Assembly (NCBI RefSeq): GCF_016785085.1
Contig: NZ_JAENHO010000018.1
Location: 142,329 to 206,328 of the forward strand
Length of the DNA: 64,000 nt
DNA from: Paractinoplanes lichenicola
GTDB lineage: Bacteria > Actinomycetota > Actinomycetes > Mycobacteriales > Micromonosporaceae
Direction: 5' to 3'
In this document: piece by piece, positions 1 to 7,993 of the stretch
Layout of the letters: each line of letters starts with the position of its first letter
How positions within the stretch are numbered: the first letter of the stretch is position 1
Notes under the pieces: generated by a model
Database searches by the model: none
What the model saw: the letters and a program-made list of their open reading frames with translations, nothing else
Told to the model about the DNA's origin: nothing
Made by a program: the position numbers and the translations under genes

Positions 1-2
1 CC

Positions 3-415
<413 letters not shown>

Positions 416-419
<4 letters not shown>

Positions 420-466
420 CCGGGCCGGTGACCCGGGCCGGCCGGCCCGGGCGGAACGCCTCATGA
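416..466 (+). CDS. 16-codon mini-ORF bridging argF and argR
   Basis: Reads MTGPVTRAGRPGRNAS and stop. Its ATG overlaps the argF stop (ATGA at 416-419) and its stop overlaps the argR start (ATGA at 463-466), so ribosomes could pass argF to mini-ORF to argR without leaving the message. Its first ten codons encode the same ten residues as argR (MTGPVTRAGR); 27 of 30 bases agree between 416-445 and 463-492. It is therefore best read as a duplicated argR 5' end that now acts as a coupling leader. That function is inferred. Confidence 0.5.
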
Positions 467-975
467 CCGGCCCGGTCACCCGGGCCGGGCGGCACGCGCG
501 GATCGTCGAGCTGATCCGCGACAAGGCGGTCCGCTCGCAGACCGAGCTGGCCGAGCTGCTCTCCGACGAGGGCGTCCAGGTCACCCAGGCCACCCTGTCG
601 CGCGACCTGGAGGAGCTGGGCGCCGTCAAGGTCAGCGGCGCCTACCTGATCCCCGAGGACGGCAAGCGCCCGCTGCGCGAGACCAGCGGTCAGGGCCCGG
701 CCCGGCTGCTGCGGCTGCTGCGCGAGCTGCTCACCGGCGTCGACTCCAGCGGCAACATCGCCGTGCTGCGCACCCCGCCCGGGGCCGCGCACTTCCTGGC
801 CAGCGCGCTCGACCGGGCCGGGCTGACCGACGTCGTCGGCACCATCGCCGGCGACGACACGATCCTCGTCGTCTCCCGCGACGTCACGGGCGGCAAGGCG
901 CTGGCGGCCAAGCTCGCCGACTGGGCCGGTCACAACCACGAAACGGACCACGGCGGTGAGGAGCGAAATGACTGA
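463..975 (+). CDS. argR: Arginine repressor
   Basis: A 170-residue ArgR, the usual length. Arginine-responsive hexameric repressor of arginine biosynthesis. The N-terminal winged helix is seen as IVELIRDKAVRSQTELAELL followed by VTQATLSRDLEELG, the SRDL recognition-helix signature. The C-terminal oligomerisation and arginine-binding domain contains GTIAGDDTILVV, with the paired Asp residues that contact arginine. It sits between argF and argH, as in other actinobacteria. The start at 463 is supported by the ATGA overlap with the mini-ORF upstream; the C-terminal tail after residue 155 is polar and probably disordered. Confidence 0.96.
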   Translation: MTGPVTRAGRHARIVELIRDKAVRSQTELAELLSDEGVQVTQATLSRDLEELGAVKVSGAYLIPEDGKRPLRETSGQGPARLLRLLRELLTGVDSSGNIAVLRTPPGAAHFLASALDRAGLTDVVGTIAGDDTILVVSRDVTGGKALAAKLADWAGHNHETDHGGEERND

Positions 976-1042
976 ACCTATTAGGCTCAGCAATCGGCCT
1001 CGGGCCGCCTCCCGCACGTCGACCAAAGGCAGCAATGACTGA
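968..1042 (+). CDS. 24-codon mini-ORF bridging argR and argH
   Basis: Starts at an ATG inside the last codons of argR and stops at 1040-1042, inside the first codons of argH. The octamer ATGACTGA occurs at both places (968 and 1035), so the mini-ORF starts with MTE, as argH does. It fills the 59-bp argR-argH gap completely and could couple translation of argH to argR. No ribosome-profiling evidence is available; this is an interpretation of overlapping reading frames. Confidence 0.35.
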   Translation: MTEPIRLSNRPRAASRTSTKGSND

Positions 1043-2456
1043 GAAAACTTCGTTGTGGGGTGGCCGGTTCGCCGGTGGTCCCGCCGACGCCCTGGCCCGT
1101 CTCTCGGTGAGTGTCCAGTTCGACTGGCGGCTCGCCCCGTACGACATCGCCGGCTCCCGCGCCCACGCCCGGGTGCTCGCCGCGGCCGGGTTGCTCGACC
1201 CCGACGAGCTGGGCCAGATGCTGGCCGCCCTCGACGACCTCGAGGCGGCCTGCGCGTCCGGCGAGTTCCGGCCGACGATCGACGACGAGGACGTGCACAC
1301 CGCCCTAGAGCGCGGCCTGCTGGAACGGCTCGGCACGCTCGGCGGCAAGCTGCGCGCCGGTCGCTCCCGCAACGACCAGGTCGCCACCGACCTGCGGCTC
1401 TACATGCGCGACCACGCCCGTGGGGTGGCCGTGGCGCTGGTCGAGCTGGCCGACGCGCTGACCGAGCAGGCGGCCCGCAACGTCGACACTCCCGCGCCCG
1501 GCCTGACCCACGTGCAGCACGCCCAGCCGGTCTCGTTCGGCCACTGGCTGCTCGCCCACGTGCAGCCGCTGCTGCGTGACCTCGATCGGATGAAAGACTG
1601 GGACGCCCGTACGGCGGTGTCGCCGCTCGGCAGCGGCGCGCTGGCCGGCTCGTCCCTGCCCCTCGACCCGGCCGCCGTGGCCAAGGAGCTGGGCTTCGCG
1701 GCGCCCGCGGCCAACTCGATGGACGCCGTGGCCGACCGCGACTTCGTGGCCGAGTTCCTCTTCATCACGTCGCTGATCGGGGTGCACCTGTCCCGCCTCG
1801 GCGAGGAGGTCGTGCTCTGGACGTCGACCGAGTTCGGCTGGGTCGAGCTCGACGACGCGTTCGCCACCGGGTCGTCGATCATGCCGCAGAAGAAGAACGC
1901 GGACATCGCCGAGCTGGCCCGGGGCAAGAGCGGACGGCTGATCGGCGGGCTGGTCGCGGTGCTGACCATGCTCAAGGGCCTGCCCCTGACCTATGACCGC
2001 GACATGCAGGAGGACAAGGAGCCGGTCTTCGACGCGATCGAGACGCTCGAGCTGCTGCTGCCCGCGCTGGCCGGCATGGTGTCGACCATGACCGTACGGG
2101 TGGATCGCCTGGCCGCGGCCGCGCCGGTCGGCTTCTCGCTGGCCACCGAGGTCGCCGACTGGCTGGTGCGCAAGGGTGTGCCGTTCCGCGAGGCGCACGA
2201 GATCACCGGCAAGCTGGTCGCCCTCTGCTCGGTGCGCGAATGCGAGCTGGAGGACCTGACCGACGACGACCTCAAGACGGTCAGCGAGCACCTCGACCCG
2301 TCCGTGCGCCAGGTCCTCACGGTCGAGTCGGCCCTGGCCTCGCGCACGACGCCCGGCTCGACCGGCCCCGGCCCGGTCGCCGAGCAGCTGGCCCAGGTGC
2401 AGCACCACCTCGACACCTGGCGGCAGTGGGCGGTCGAGAAGGTCGTGCCCCGCTAG
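1035..2456 (+). CDS. argH: Argininosuccinate lyase
   Basis: A 473-residue fumarase/aspartase-superfamily enzyme that splits argininosuccinate into arginine and fumarate, the last step of arginine synthesis. The N-terminal WGGRFAGG and RSRNDQVATD motifs and the superfamily signature GSSIMPQKKN (around residues 280-289, with the catalytic Ser loop) are all present, as is the HVQHAQPVSFGHW segment with the catalytic His. Length is normal. It is last in the arg operon and ends three bases before a convergent gene. Confidence 0.97.
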   Translation: MTEKTSLWGGRFAGGPADALARLSVSVQFDWRLAPYDIAGSRAHARVLAAAGLLDPDELGQMLAALDDLEAACASGEFRPTIDDEDVHTALERGLLERLGTLGGKLRAGRSRNDQVATDLRLYMRDHARGVAVALVELADALTEQAARNVDTPAPGLTHVQHAQPVSFGHWLLAHVQPLLRDLDRMKDWDARTAVSPLGSGALAGSSLPLDPAAVAKELGFAAPAANSMDAVADRDFVAEFLFITSLIGVHLSRLGEEVVLWTSTEFGWVELDDAFATGSSIMPQKKNADIAELARGKSGRLIGGLVAVLTMLKGLPLTYDRDMQEDKEPVFDAIETLELLLPALAGMVSTMTVRVDRLAAAAPVGFSLATEVADWLVRKGVPFREAHEITGKLVALCSVRECELEDLTDDDLKTVSEHLDPSVRQVLTVESALASRTTPGSTGPGPVAEQLAQVQHHLDTWRQWAVEKVVPR

Positions 2457-2459
2457 GTC

Positions 2460-2849
2460 TCAGGCCGCCCGGGCCAGCGGCGGCGCCACGTCGTGGACTG
2501 ACTGCAGAAGGGTGTGCGGGTCGACACCCTTCTGCAGGAAGCCGCTGATGCCGGCGGACAGCCCGGCCGAGACCAGGTCGTCGGTCAGGAAAGCGGTGTG
2601 CAGCAGCACCCGGACGCGGGCCAGCCGCGGGTCGGCGGTGATCTGGTGGCTGGTCTCGATGCCGCTGAGGCCGGGCATGTGGTTGTCCATCAGCACGACG
2701 TCGACCACTTCGGACCGGCAGACCGTGAGGGCCTCGACCCCGGTGGCGGCCTCGGCCACGACGGTGATCGCGGGGTCGAGGCCGAGGATGAGCCGGAGGG
2801 CCTGCCGCACGTGGGGCTGATCGTCGGCGATCAGCACTTGGATGGTCAT
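2460..2849 (-). CDS. Single-domain response regulator (receiver only)
   Basis: 129 residues, all receiver (REC) domain. The acidic pair ADD is near residue 8-10, the phospho-acceptor Asp is in VVLMDNHMPG near residue 56, the switch Thr/Ser position is in LLHTAF and the conserved Lys is in FLQKGV. There is no DNA-binding or enzymatic output domain, so it probably works through protein contacts or as a phosphate relay or sink. The start at 2849 was chosen for a GGAGG site seven bases upstream (2857-2861). It is convergent with argH and has no sensor kinase beside it. Confidence 0.85.
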   Translation of the reverse strand: MTIQVLIADDQPHVRQALRLILGLDPAITVVAEAATGVEALTVCRSEVVDVVLMDNHMPGLSGIETSHQITADPRLARVRVLLHTAFLTDDLVSAGLSAGISGFLQKGVDPHTLLQSVHDVAPPLARAA

Positions 2850-3013
2850 GGGGTTTCCTCCCTGTCGTCGCTGAACCAAGCGTGGCTCGGAAACCCCCGA
2901 CCGAAATCGTCCGTACGCAGTCTTCGCCCTACCGCATCCGCAGTACCCAAACCTCGACGAACCGGACGTCCGCCGCCTTGCCGTCCGCCGCCTTGCCGTT
3001 CGCCTCCCTGCCT

Positions 3014-4402
3014 TCAGCCGACGACGCGGGTCTTCGGGGTGTCGCCGGGCAGGCCGCCGGAGTCGTACTCGAACATCGGCACCGGCGTGGTTCCCAGGTC
3101 AACCCCGGTTTCCCCGTACGCCGTGACCCGCGCCTCCGCCTGCGGCGGCGCCGACGTCGTGGCCGCCCCCGTCGCGTCCGGCGTCAGCTCCACCGGCTGG
3201 GCCGAGCCCACCTGCAGGGTCAGCCGTCGCGTGCCGGCCGCGCCCACGACGACCACTTGGTTCGTCTTGTCGTCCTTGCCGTCCGCGCGCATCCGCCAGG
3301 CGATCGGCCGCTCGGTCACCCCCTGGGCCGGCAGCAGCAGGCGCAGGTCCTGGCGGTAGGAGTCGGCGCTGCCGTGGAACGCGTACGCGAGCACGCCGCC
3401 CCCACGCGGCTGGACGGTCAGCAGCGCGGCAGGCTGCCCGTTGACCGTGCCGGTCCAGCGGACCGTGAGCGCCGTCCCCTCGGCGGAGAGCCGGCCGTCC
3501 TGCAACGCGGAGTTGGCCCAGCGGGTGATCGTGGCCCGGTCGAACGTACGGTCGCCGAGCGCCTCGGTCACGGTGGCCGCGGAGAACTCGTCGGGCCGGT
3601 AGTCCTTGTTGCTCGACCACCCGGTCGAGGCGCCGCCCTCGAAGAGCACGTCCGCCCCGTCGGTCACGGTGACCTTGGTTTCCGGCGGCTTCGGCGCGGG
3701 CGGGAGCACCAGCTCGGCCAGCCCGGTGCCGGCCTTCTGCACCTGCGCCGGGGCGTGCTCGACGCGGCCCTCGGGGGTGTAGCGGAAGCCCTCGCTGACC
3801 GAGACCGTCGTGCCGGCCGGGGCGACCACCACGAGCGGGCCCGGCTTCTCGGCGCTGCGCTGCGAATACGTCACCACGGTGTCGCCGGCGTCGGTGCGGC
3901 CGCCCTCCGTCATCCTGCTCGCCGGGGCCCCGGCCGGGCCGTCGTACCAGATCAGCGCGTTGTCCTCGAGGAAGCCGAAACGCAGCGGGACGACCGCCAG
4001 CACGAGCCGCGTGTCGCCGACGTCGGCGGCGTACACGAACTCGATTTTGCCGCGGTCGGCGATCCGCCAGGTCTCGTCCGGATCCTCGACGTCCTGGAAC
4101 TGCTGCCGCATCGCCTCGAGGAACGCCTTGTCGCCGGCCAGCGAGCCGCGGACCGGGCCGTCGGCCAGCACGGCGTTGAACCCGGCGACCTGGATGCCGG
4201 GGGCCCAGCCGGGCAGCGGGATCACGCCGGCCTGCACGCCCGCCCCGGCCGCGACCACGGCGGCCATCCCCGCCAGCGCCGTCCGCCGCCGGTTGCGGTG
4301 CTTGCGCTCACGGCGCTCGAAGCCGGGCCACGGGTTGTCGATCGCGCCGAGCGCGTCGGCCTCGGCCTCGAGCGCGTTCTTCAGCATCGTCTCGGTGTTC
4401 AT
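3014..4402 (-). CDS. CU044_5270-family membrane-anchored protein
   Basis: 462 residues. A charged cytoplasmic N-terminus (MNTETMLKNALEAEADALG, then FERRERKHRNRRRTALAGM) leads to one hydrophobic segment near residues 43-60 and a large extracytoplasmic C-terminal region. This architecture, and position directly after a SigE-family sigma gene with an ATGA overlap, is typical of CU044_5270 proteins, usually considered sigma-associated and possibly anti-sigma-like. Here the sigma gene is split: only its last 26 codons remain upstream, so this gene has lost the promoter it would normally share. How it is now transcribed is unclear. Confidence 0.8.
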   Translation of the reverse strand: MNTETMLKNALEAEADALGAIDNPWPGFERRERKHRNRRRTALAGMAAVVAAGAGVQAGVIPLPGWAPGIQVAGFNAVLADGPVRGSLAGDKAFLEAMRQQFQDVEDPDETWRIADRGKIEFVYAADVGDTRLVLAVVPLRFGFLEDNALIWYDGPAGAPASRMTEGGRTDAGDTVVTYSQRSAEKPGPLVVVAPAGTTVSVSEGFRYTPEGRVEHAPAQVQKAGTGLAELVLPPAPKPPETKVTVTDGADVLFEGGASTGWSSNKDYRPDEFSAATVTEALGDRTFDRATITRWANSALQDGRLSAEGTALTVRWTGTVNGQPAALLTVQPRGGGVLAYAFHGSADSYRQDLRLLLPAQGVTERPIAWRMRADGKDDKTNQVVVVGAAGTRRLTLQVGSAQPVELTPDATGAATTSAPPQAEARVTAYGETGVDLGTTPVPMFEYDSGGLPGDTPKTRVVG

Positions 4403-4479
4403 GCGCGCGTCCTCTCCAGGGCGGCCGGATTGATCAGCTCACGCAGCCGGTCGAGGCCGCGGGAGGACTGGCTCTTGAC
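4399..4479 (-). pseudogene. 3' fragment of SigE-family sigma factor gene (last 26 codons)
   Basis: Reading the minus strand from the element boundary gives VKSQSSRGLDRLRELINPAA then LERTRA and a TGA that overlaps the ATG of the CU044_5270 gene (ATGA, 4402-4399). VKSQxSRGLxRLREL is the end of the sigma-4 recognition helix and C-terminus of SigE-type factors. The matching 5' part is at 36793-37221. The fragment has no start codon and is not expressed alone; it is the displaced end of a gene cut by the integrated element. Confidence 0.93.
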
Positions 4480-4500
4480 GGTAGTCAATGAACGAAAAAA
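4461..4500. other. attL, left junction of the integrated element
   Basis: Plus-strand core CTTGACG-GT-AGTCAATG. The left side (to 4480) continues the sigma gene; the right side is element DNA. The only bases shared with the right junction at the crossover are GT (4481-4482 and 36791-36792), as expected for a serine integrase with a two-base overlap. Joining this chromosomal half to the one at the right end gives the predicted attB, CTTGACGGTGCCGACC, which keeps the sigma frame. Confidence 0.88.
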
Positions 4501-4865
4501 GCCTAGATTTCTTCAAGGCGTCGAACATCGGCGCTGACCAGGGACATCCGGTCTGGTGCGACCAGTCGCTGTGCACCGTTGACCCCGCTAGTCAGGCCGA
4601 TGGCTACCGATCCGGCGTCGGCGGTGAACACCGGTCGGCCGCCGCCCCGCTGGACGTACGACCGTGTGAATGGCCGGTGCCGGACCAAATCGAGGTGTTT
4701 CTTACCCAGGCGGTGGCGCCGTGGCGGTGCTCCACGATCATGCGAATCGTTGCCGACGGCGAGGATGTGGTGTCGCTTCCGGTCGAGTCGGCCGGCCCGA
4801 TCATTGCGACGCTGACTGGCCTGGTTGGCGCGGCGGAAGCGGGCGAGTGGGTGAGCTCGCGATGA
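4488..4865 (+). CDS. DUF6907-like small protein
   Basis: 125 residues and the first gene after attL. It contains the segment GHPVWCDQSLC followed by a GEHRS segment, the Cys-pair pattern of DUF6907 proteins found on actinomycete integrative elements. Function is unknown. The ATG lies only six bases inside the element, so a later start cannot be excluded. Its stop overlaps the next gene's start as ATGA. Being next to an att site makes it one candidate for a recombination directionality factor, but nothing in the sequence proves that. Confidence 0.65.
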   Translation: MNEKSLDFFKASNIGADQGHPVWCDQSLCTVDPASQADGYRSGVGGEHRSAAAPLDVRPCEWPVPDQIEVFLTQAVAPWRCSTIMRIVADGEDVVSLPVESAGPIIATLTGLVGAAEAGEWVSSR

Positions 4866-5659
4866 AGACCCGAACAGACAGGATCCTCTTGGTGTTGACC
4901 GCGTTGTTCGTCGCGGCTCTGGCCATCGTCGCGGGTGCCATCAGTTTCTCGCACATGCGAGAACTCGCGACCCATCACGGCCAGCTTGGGTGGAAGTCGT
5001 ACGCGTTCCCGATCAGCGTTGACGGGTTGGAGATCGTGGCCAGCCTCTACCTGGTGGCACAACGTCGCGCTGGCCGCCCTACTGGTTGGGTTCCGTGGCT
5101 TACGTTGATCATTGGTACCGCTGCCAGCCTCGCCGCGAATGTCGCCGTAGGTGGCGCGGACGTGGTCGGCAAGCTGCTTGCTGGGTGGCCCGCGCTGTCC
5201 ATGCTGGTGTCGGTGAAGCTTTTGTTCGCCATGTTTGATCACGAGCCAGAAGGCGGTCATCGCGAGATCGTCCGGGACGATCAGCGGACGGCGGTGCCCG
5301 TCACGGACGGTCCGGAGATTGTCCCGCGGAGCGGACTAGGCGACTCGGCCCCGTCCGCGACCGACCCGGCCGAGCGGGCGGCAGCAACGCCGGCCGCCTC
5401 AACACCTCGCGACAACCGTTGCGAGGTCGATCCGGTGGACGTGAGGGCCGTGGCGCATCTGATCCCGGCGGCACGAGGGGCCCGTGCCACCCTCGCTGAA
5501 GCTGGCCAGTCGCTGTCGCGGGACCACCTCGCTGACGCCCTCCGCGACCTCGGCCACGGAGTGTCCAACGAACGTGCTTCGGTCCTACTCAAGATCCTCA
5601 AAACGGAACAGAAGGCCACGACCGGTCCTGAGGCCGTCGGGAGCCGTGGGCCGATTTAA
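4862..5659 (+). CDS. DUF2637 membrane protein
   Basis: 265 residues starting MKTRTDRILLVLTALFV, with the ATG overlapping the upstream stop (ATGA). About four hydrophobic segments lie in residues 8-125; the FPISVDGLEIVASLYLV segment is the recognisable DUF2637 core. The C-terminal third is polar, then ends in a helical region (residues ~195-255) resembling a small DNA-binding domain. DUF2637 proteins are common on actinomycete conjugative elements (Spd-like, proposed plasmid-spread role). A longer frame upstream to 4670 overlaps the previous gene and was not used. Confidence 0.8.
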   Translation: MKTRTDRILLVLTALFVAALAIVAGAISFSHMRELATHHGQLGWKSYAFPISVDGLEIVASLYLVAQRRAGRPTGWVPWLTLIIGTAASLAANVAVGGADVVGKLLAGWPALSMLVSVKLLFAMFDHEPEGGHREIVRDDQRTAVPVTDGPEIVPRSGLGDSAPSATDPAERAAATPAASTPRDNRCEVDPVDVRAVAHLIPAARGARATLAEAGQSLSRDHLADALRDLGHGVSNERASVLLKILKTEQKATTGPEAVGSRGPI

Positions 5660-5664
5660 CAAGC

Positions 5665-5689
5665 AGCGCCCGGCGGCGAGCCGGGCGCT
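5665..5689. terminator. Bidirectional hairpin terminator
   Basis: Perfect inverted repeat AGCGCCCGGC / GCCGGGCGCT with a five-base loop GGCGA, between the convergent DUF2637 gene and the small minus-strand gene at 5704. There is no strong T-run, as is common in actinomycetes. Confidence 0.7.
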
Positions 5690-5703
5690 GGTCAGCAGTG
5701 GTG

Positions 5704-5940
5704 TTACCGCTGTGAACGGTTCGCGGGGCGGGTGAGCGCGGCGCGAGCGAAGCGGCGCTGTTTACCAGCTACCGCTCGGTCGAGGTGACGGCGTTCGCGA
5801 GCTACCGCTCGGGCGAGGCGCCGGTTCTCATGGTTGGCGCGGATCTTCGGGCTGGCCGCCAGTAGGGCCACGGTTAGGTTAGCGAGCGCGGCACAGAGCG
5901 AGAGTGCGGCGGCCACAAGGGCGATCAGTGCGGGGGACAT
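5704..5940 (-). CDS. Small membrane protein with basic tail
   Basis: 78 residues. One N-terminal hydrophobic helix (PALIALVAAALSLCAALANL, residues 3-22, extending to about 30) is followed by an Arg-rich cytoplasmic tail with repeats such as LARAVARERRHLDRAVA. A GGAGA ribosome site precedes the ATG by about eight bases. No family is recognised. A much longer minus-strand frame through this region is not supported by codon pattern upstream of this ATG. Confidence 0.55.
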   Translation of the reverse strand: MSPALIALVAAALSLCAALANLTVALLAASPKIRANHENRRLARAVARERRHLDRAVAGKQRRFARAALTRPANRSQR

Positions 5941-6353
5941 CGGGCGTCTCCGGGAACTCGGTTGGCAGGACGCCGAACACCGGTTGTGGCAGGTACGCCG
6001 GGCAGAAGACTTTGCCGCACTATTTCTCGGAGAAATTTTGCCTCGTGATCGCGGCGGTCCGTCCCAGCGCGATCTCGCTGGTGCCCGCGGAATCGTCGCG
6101 CGTCGGTAGCGAAGTTGGCGCTGGCGCATCGGCTGTGCCACCTTGCCCCTAACGAACTCCGGCTGCGCAGCGTGCACGGTGGCACGCCTCAGAGCCGACG
6201 CGCTGGTCAGGGCCGACGACTTTGACCAGCTGACGCCCGGCGGGGCGGCATGCCGTCGCCTGGCCTTCGACCGTGCAGGACGGTCGGCATCTCGACGGCC
6301 GCGGGCCAGGTTGGCGTCCATGATCTCGACCGTACGCGTCCGGCTGGACCAGG
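5941..6353. other. 413-bp stretch without a convincing gene
   Basis: Frames exist on the minus strand (for example a TTG-start frame at 6361-6149 directly after the next gene's stop), but their composition is low-complexity Arg/Pro/Ala as expected for random GC-rich DNA. No repeat or hairpin of note. Confidence 0.5.
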
Positions 6354-7391
6354 TCAGCCAAGCCACATCCGGAACTGATCCCCGAGGCTGGGGTGGTTCA
6401 GCACCCTGTTGATGGTGGGCACGGCCGGCTGCTCCAGGGTGGCGTCGACGATGGTGAAGTGGGTCGGCATGACCTGGTGCTTCTTCCACCGGGCGCCGAA
6501 ATCGGTGATCCTGCCGTTGAGAGTGTCGCGGTGGGGATCGCCTGCGCGGTTCACCAGGCCGTAAAAGTGCAGGTTCCGGGCGCTGCGCCAGGTGTTGTCC
6601 TTCAGCCCGAACTGGCCGCGGTGTTTCTGCAGCACGAAGACGCCGGAGGCGCTGTGGGGCCCGGGGTAGTAGGCCCGCCGCGACGACAGCGCCAGGAAGG
6701 TAGCGATCTCGGTGTTGGTCAGCGCGAACACCCACGAGCTGGTGAAGAAGTGCCGGGAGACGTACACCCCGGTCGTCGGCACGGTGTACCGGGGCCGGGT
6801 AACCGGCGTGCTGGCCTCGGACAGCAGCGTGATCCGGTCGAGGTCGCGGCGGTTGGGGCGTTTCTTGTCCGGCCCGATGCTCACCAGGTGTTCCTTGTAG
6901 AGCGTCCGCAGCGCGTCCTTGATCTGCCGACCCCGCAGGGCTGTGGCGTCCCGATAGTCGGAGGTGGTGTCGGCGAGTACCACCTTCTGCCAGCTCCGGA
7001 TCGGCGCGTTGGTCTCCACGTCCTCGAAGGTCCGGTTGAGCTGAACGGGTTCGTTCGGGCCGAACCGGCACTGGGCGTCGAAGAGCATGAGCAACTGCAG
7101 GCGCAGAGTCAGCCCGCGGGCAGGGACCAGGCGGGGCAAGGTCGGGCTGTCCTCGAGGTCGGGCTGCTGCATCAGGAACGGCGGGCGGATCAGGATCCAG
7201 TCCGGGCGCCGACCGGGGGTCTTGCCGTCGCGGTTGTTGCCGTACGACCACAGGTGCTGCAGGTTACGGTCGACCTCCTCGTGCAGCGGGGTGCTGCCTT
7301 GGGGTCCGTCGCATGCGTTGAGCAGACGGTTGTTGAGGGTGACCCGGGCGGGCCGGGCCGCCCGGGGACGGCCCGGCGGCACCGGGGTCAC
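6354..7391 (-). CDS. Unknown element protein, possible winged-helix region
   Basis: 345 residues from a GTG at 7391, chosen because that GTG overlaps the stop of the upstream small membrane gene (GTGA). No named family is recognised. The middle has well-formed protein segments (RSWQKVVLADTTSDYRDATA; FALTNTEIATFLALSSRRA), and the part around residues 230-310 looks like a helix-turn-helix followed by a beta wing, as in replication or plasmid proteins. Its place beside AICE-type genes suggests a role in element maintenance, but that is inference. A longer frame reaching 7559 would overlap the small gene upstream. Confidence 0.65.
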   Translation of the reverse strand: MTPVPPGRPRAARPARVTLNNRLLNACDGPQGSTPLHEEVDRNLQHLWSYGNNRDGKTPGRRPDWILIRPPFLMQQPDLEDSPTLPRLVPARGLTLRLQLLMLFDAQCRFGPNEPVQLNRTFEDVETNAPIRSWQKVVLADTTSDYRDATALRGRQIKDALRTLYKEHLVSIGPDKKRPNRRDLDRITLLSEASTPVTRPRYTVPTTGVYVSRHFFTSSWVFALTNTEIATFLALSSRRAYYPGPHSASGVFVLQKHRGQFGLKDNTWRSARNLHFYGLVNRAGDPHRDTLNGRITDFGARWKKHQVMPTHFTIVDATLEQPAVPTINRVLNHPSLGDQFRMWLG

Positions 7392-7585
7392 CGCCTGCTC
7401 CGCAGCACGCTGGCAAACCGGGTGAGCTGCGTGAGGATATCGACGCAGTGGCGCCGGGTCCGTGGACGGCGGGCCGCCAGGGCTAGGACCGCCACCAAGA
7501 CCACGCCGAGCGATACCACCGCGATGGGGAACGCGGCCAGCAGGACGGCGGCGATCCATCCGTGCTGGTCATTGAGGCCGAACAT
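7388..7585 (-). CDS. Small membrane protein
   Basis: 65 residues: short polar N-terminus (MFGLNDQHGW), a long hydrophobic span (residues ~11-38, AAVLLAAFPIAVVSLGVVL core) and a basic C-terminal tail. It is translationally coupled by a GTGA overlap to the 345-residue gene downstream, so the two probably act together. It is reminiscent of small Spd-type membrane proteins of actinomycete elements, but there is no direct family match. Confidence 0.6.
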   Translation of the reverse strand: MFGLNDQHGWIAAVLLAAFPIAVVSLGVVLVAVLALAARRPRTRRHCVDILTQLTRFASVLRSRR

Positions 7586-7750
7586 GTGTCATTCTCCGTT
7601 CGATTGGGTCTCCCGCCTGCCGCCCAACTTCCTACGGTCGACGGCGGGCGGGGGACCTTGCTCCGGCCCTGCCGAGCAGCAGGACCAGTGCAAGAGTGAC
7701 GGCTCTCAACCAGGTTGTCCTTTTCCCGATCTTGGAGGGCCTGTGCCCGC

Positions 7751-7801
7751 TGACCACACCAGAATGTCAACGTTGCTGCTCCCGAAGTTCTGGTGTGGTC
7801 A
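7751..7801. promoter_or_regulatory. 14-bp perfect inverted repeat in divergent intergenic region
   Basis: TGACCACACCAGAA (7751-7764) and its exact complement TTCTGGTGTGGTCA (7788-7801), separated by 23 bases. It lies in the 408-bp region between the minus-strand small membrane gene and the plus-strand TIR-STAND gene. It could be an operator for both, an attenuator, or a small mobile-element trace. No other protein-coding signal was found between 7586 and 7993. Confidence 0.55.
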
Positions 7802-7993
7802 ACGGGTAGAGGTGAATGCGTAGACAGATTCTGGGTGATCTTGGCTTTTGCGGCTAGCGATCGAGCGGCGGATGCATCTGTTCGGCCGCCGACCGCGATC
7901 CCGACTCACCTTCGGCCGGACGATGTTCGGGTTGTGGGTAATTGCCCGTTCGGTGGACGTCGGTCCGCGGCGACATTGGTCATCGTTGCGAGT

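Noticed and set aside
4481..4482. Longer direct repeat as att core (tyrosine-integrase style)
   Set aside because: Only GT is common at the exchange point; no longer flanking repeat exists, which agrees with the serine integrase and excludes a tRNA-type tyrosine integrase site.
2882..4537. Plus-strand open frame of 551 codons opposite the CU044_5270 gene
   Set aside because: Antisense shadow. It also crosses attL, so it could not have been one native gene.
5704..7251. Minus-strand 515-codon frame
   Set aside because: Its first two thirds are a shadow of the 345-residue gene; only the last 78 codons from an ATG with a ribosome site look real, and these are annotated separately.
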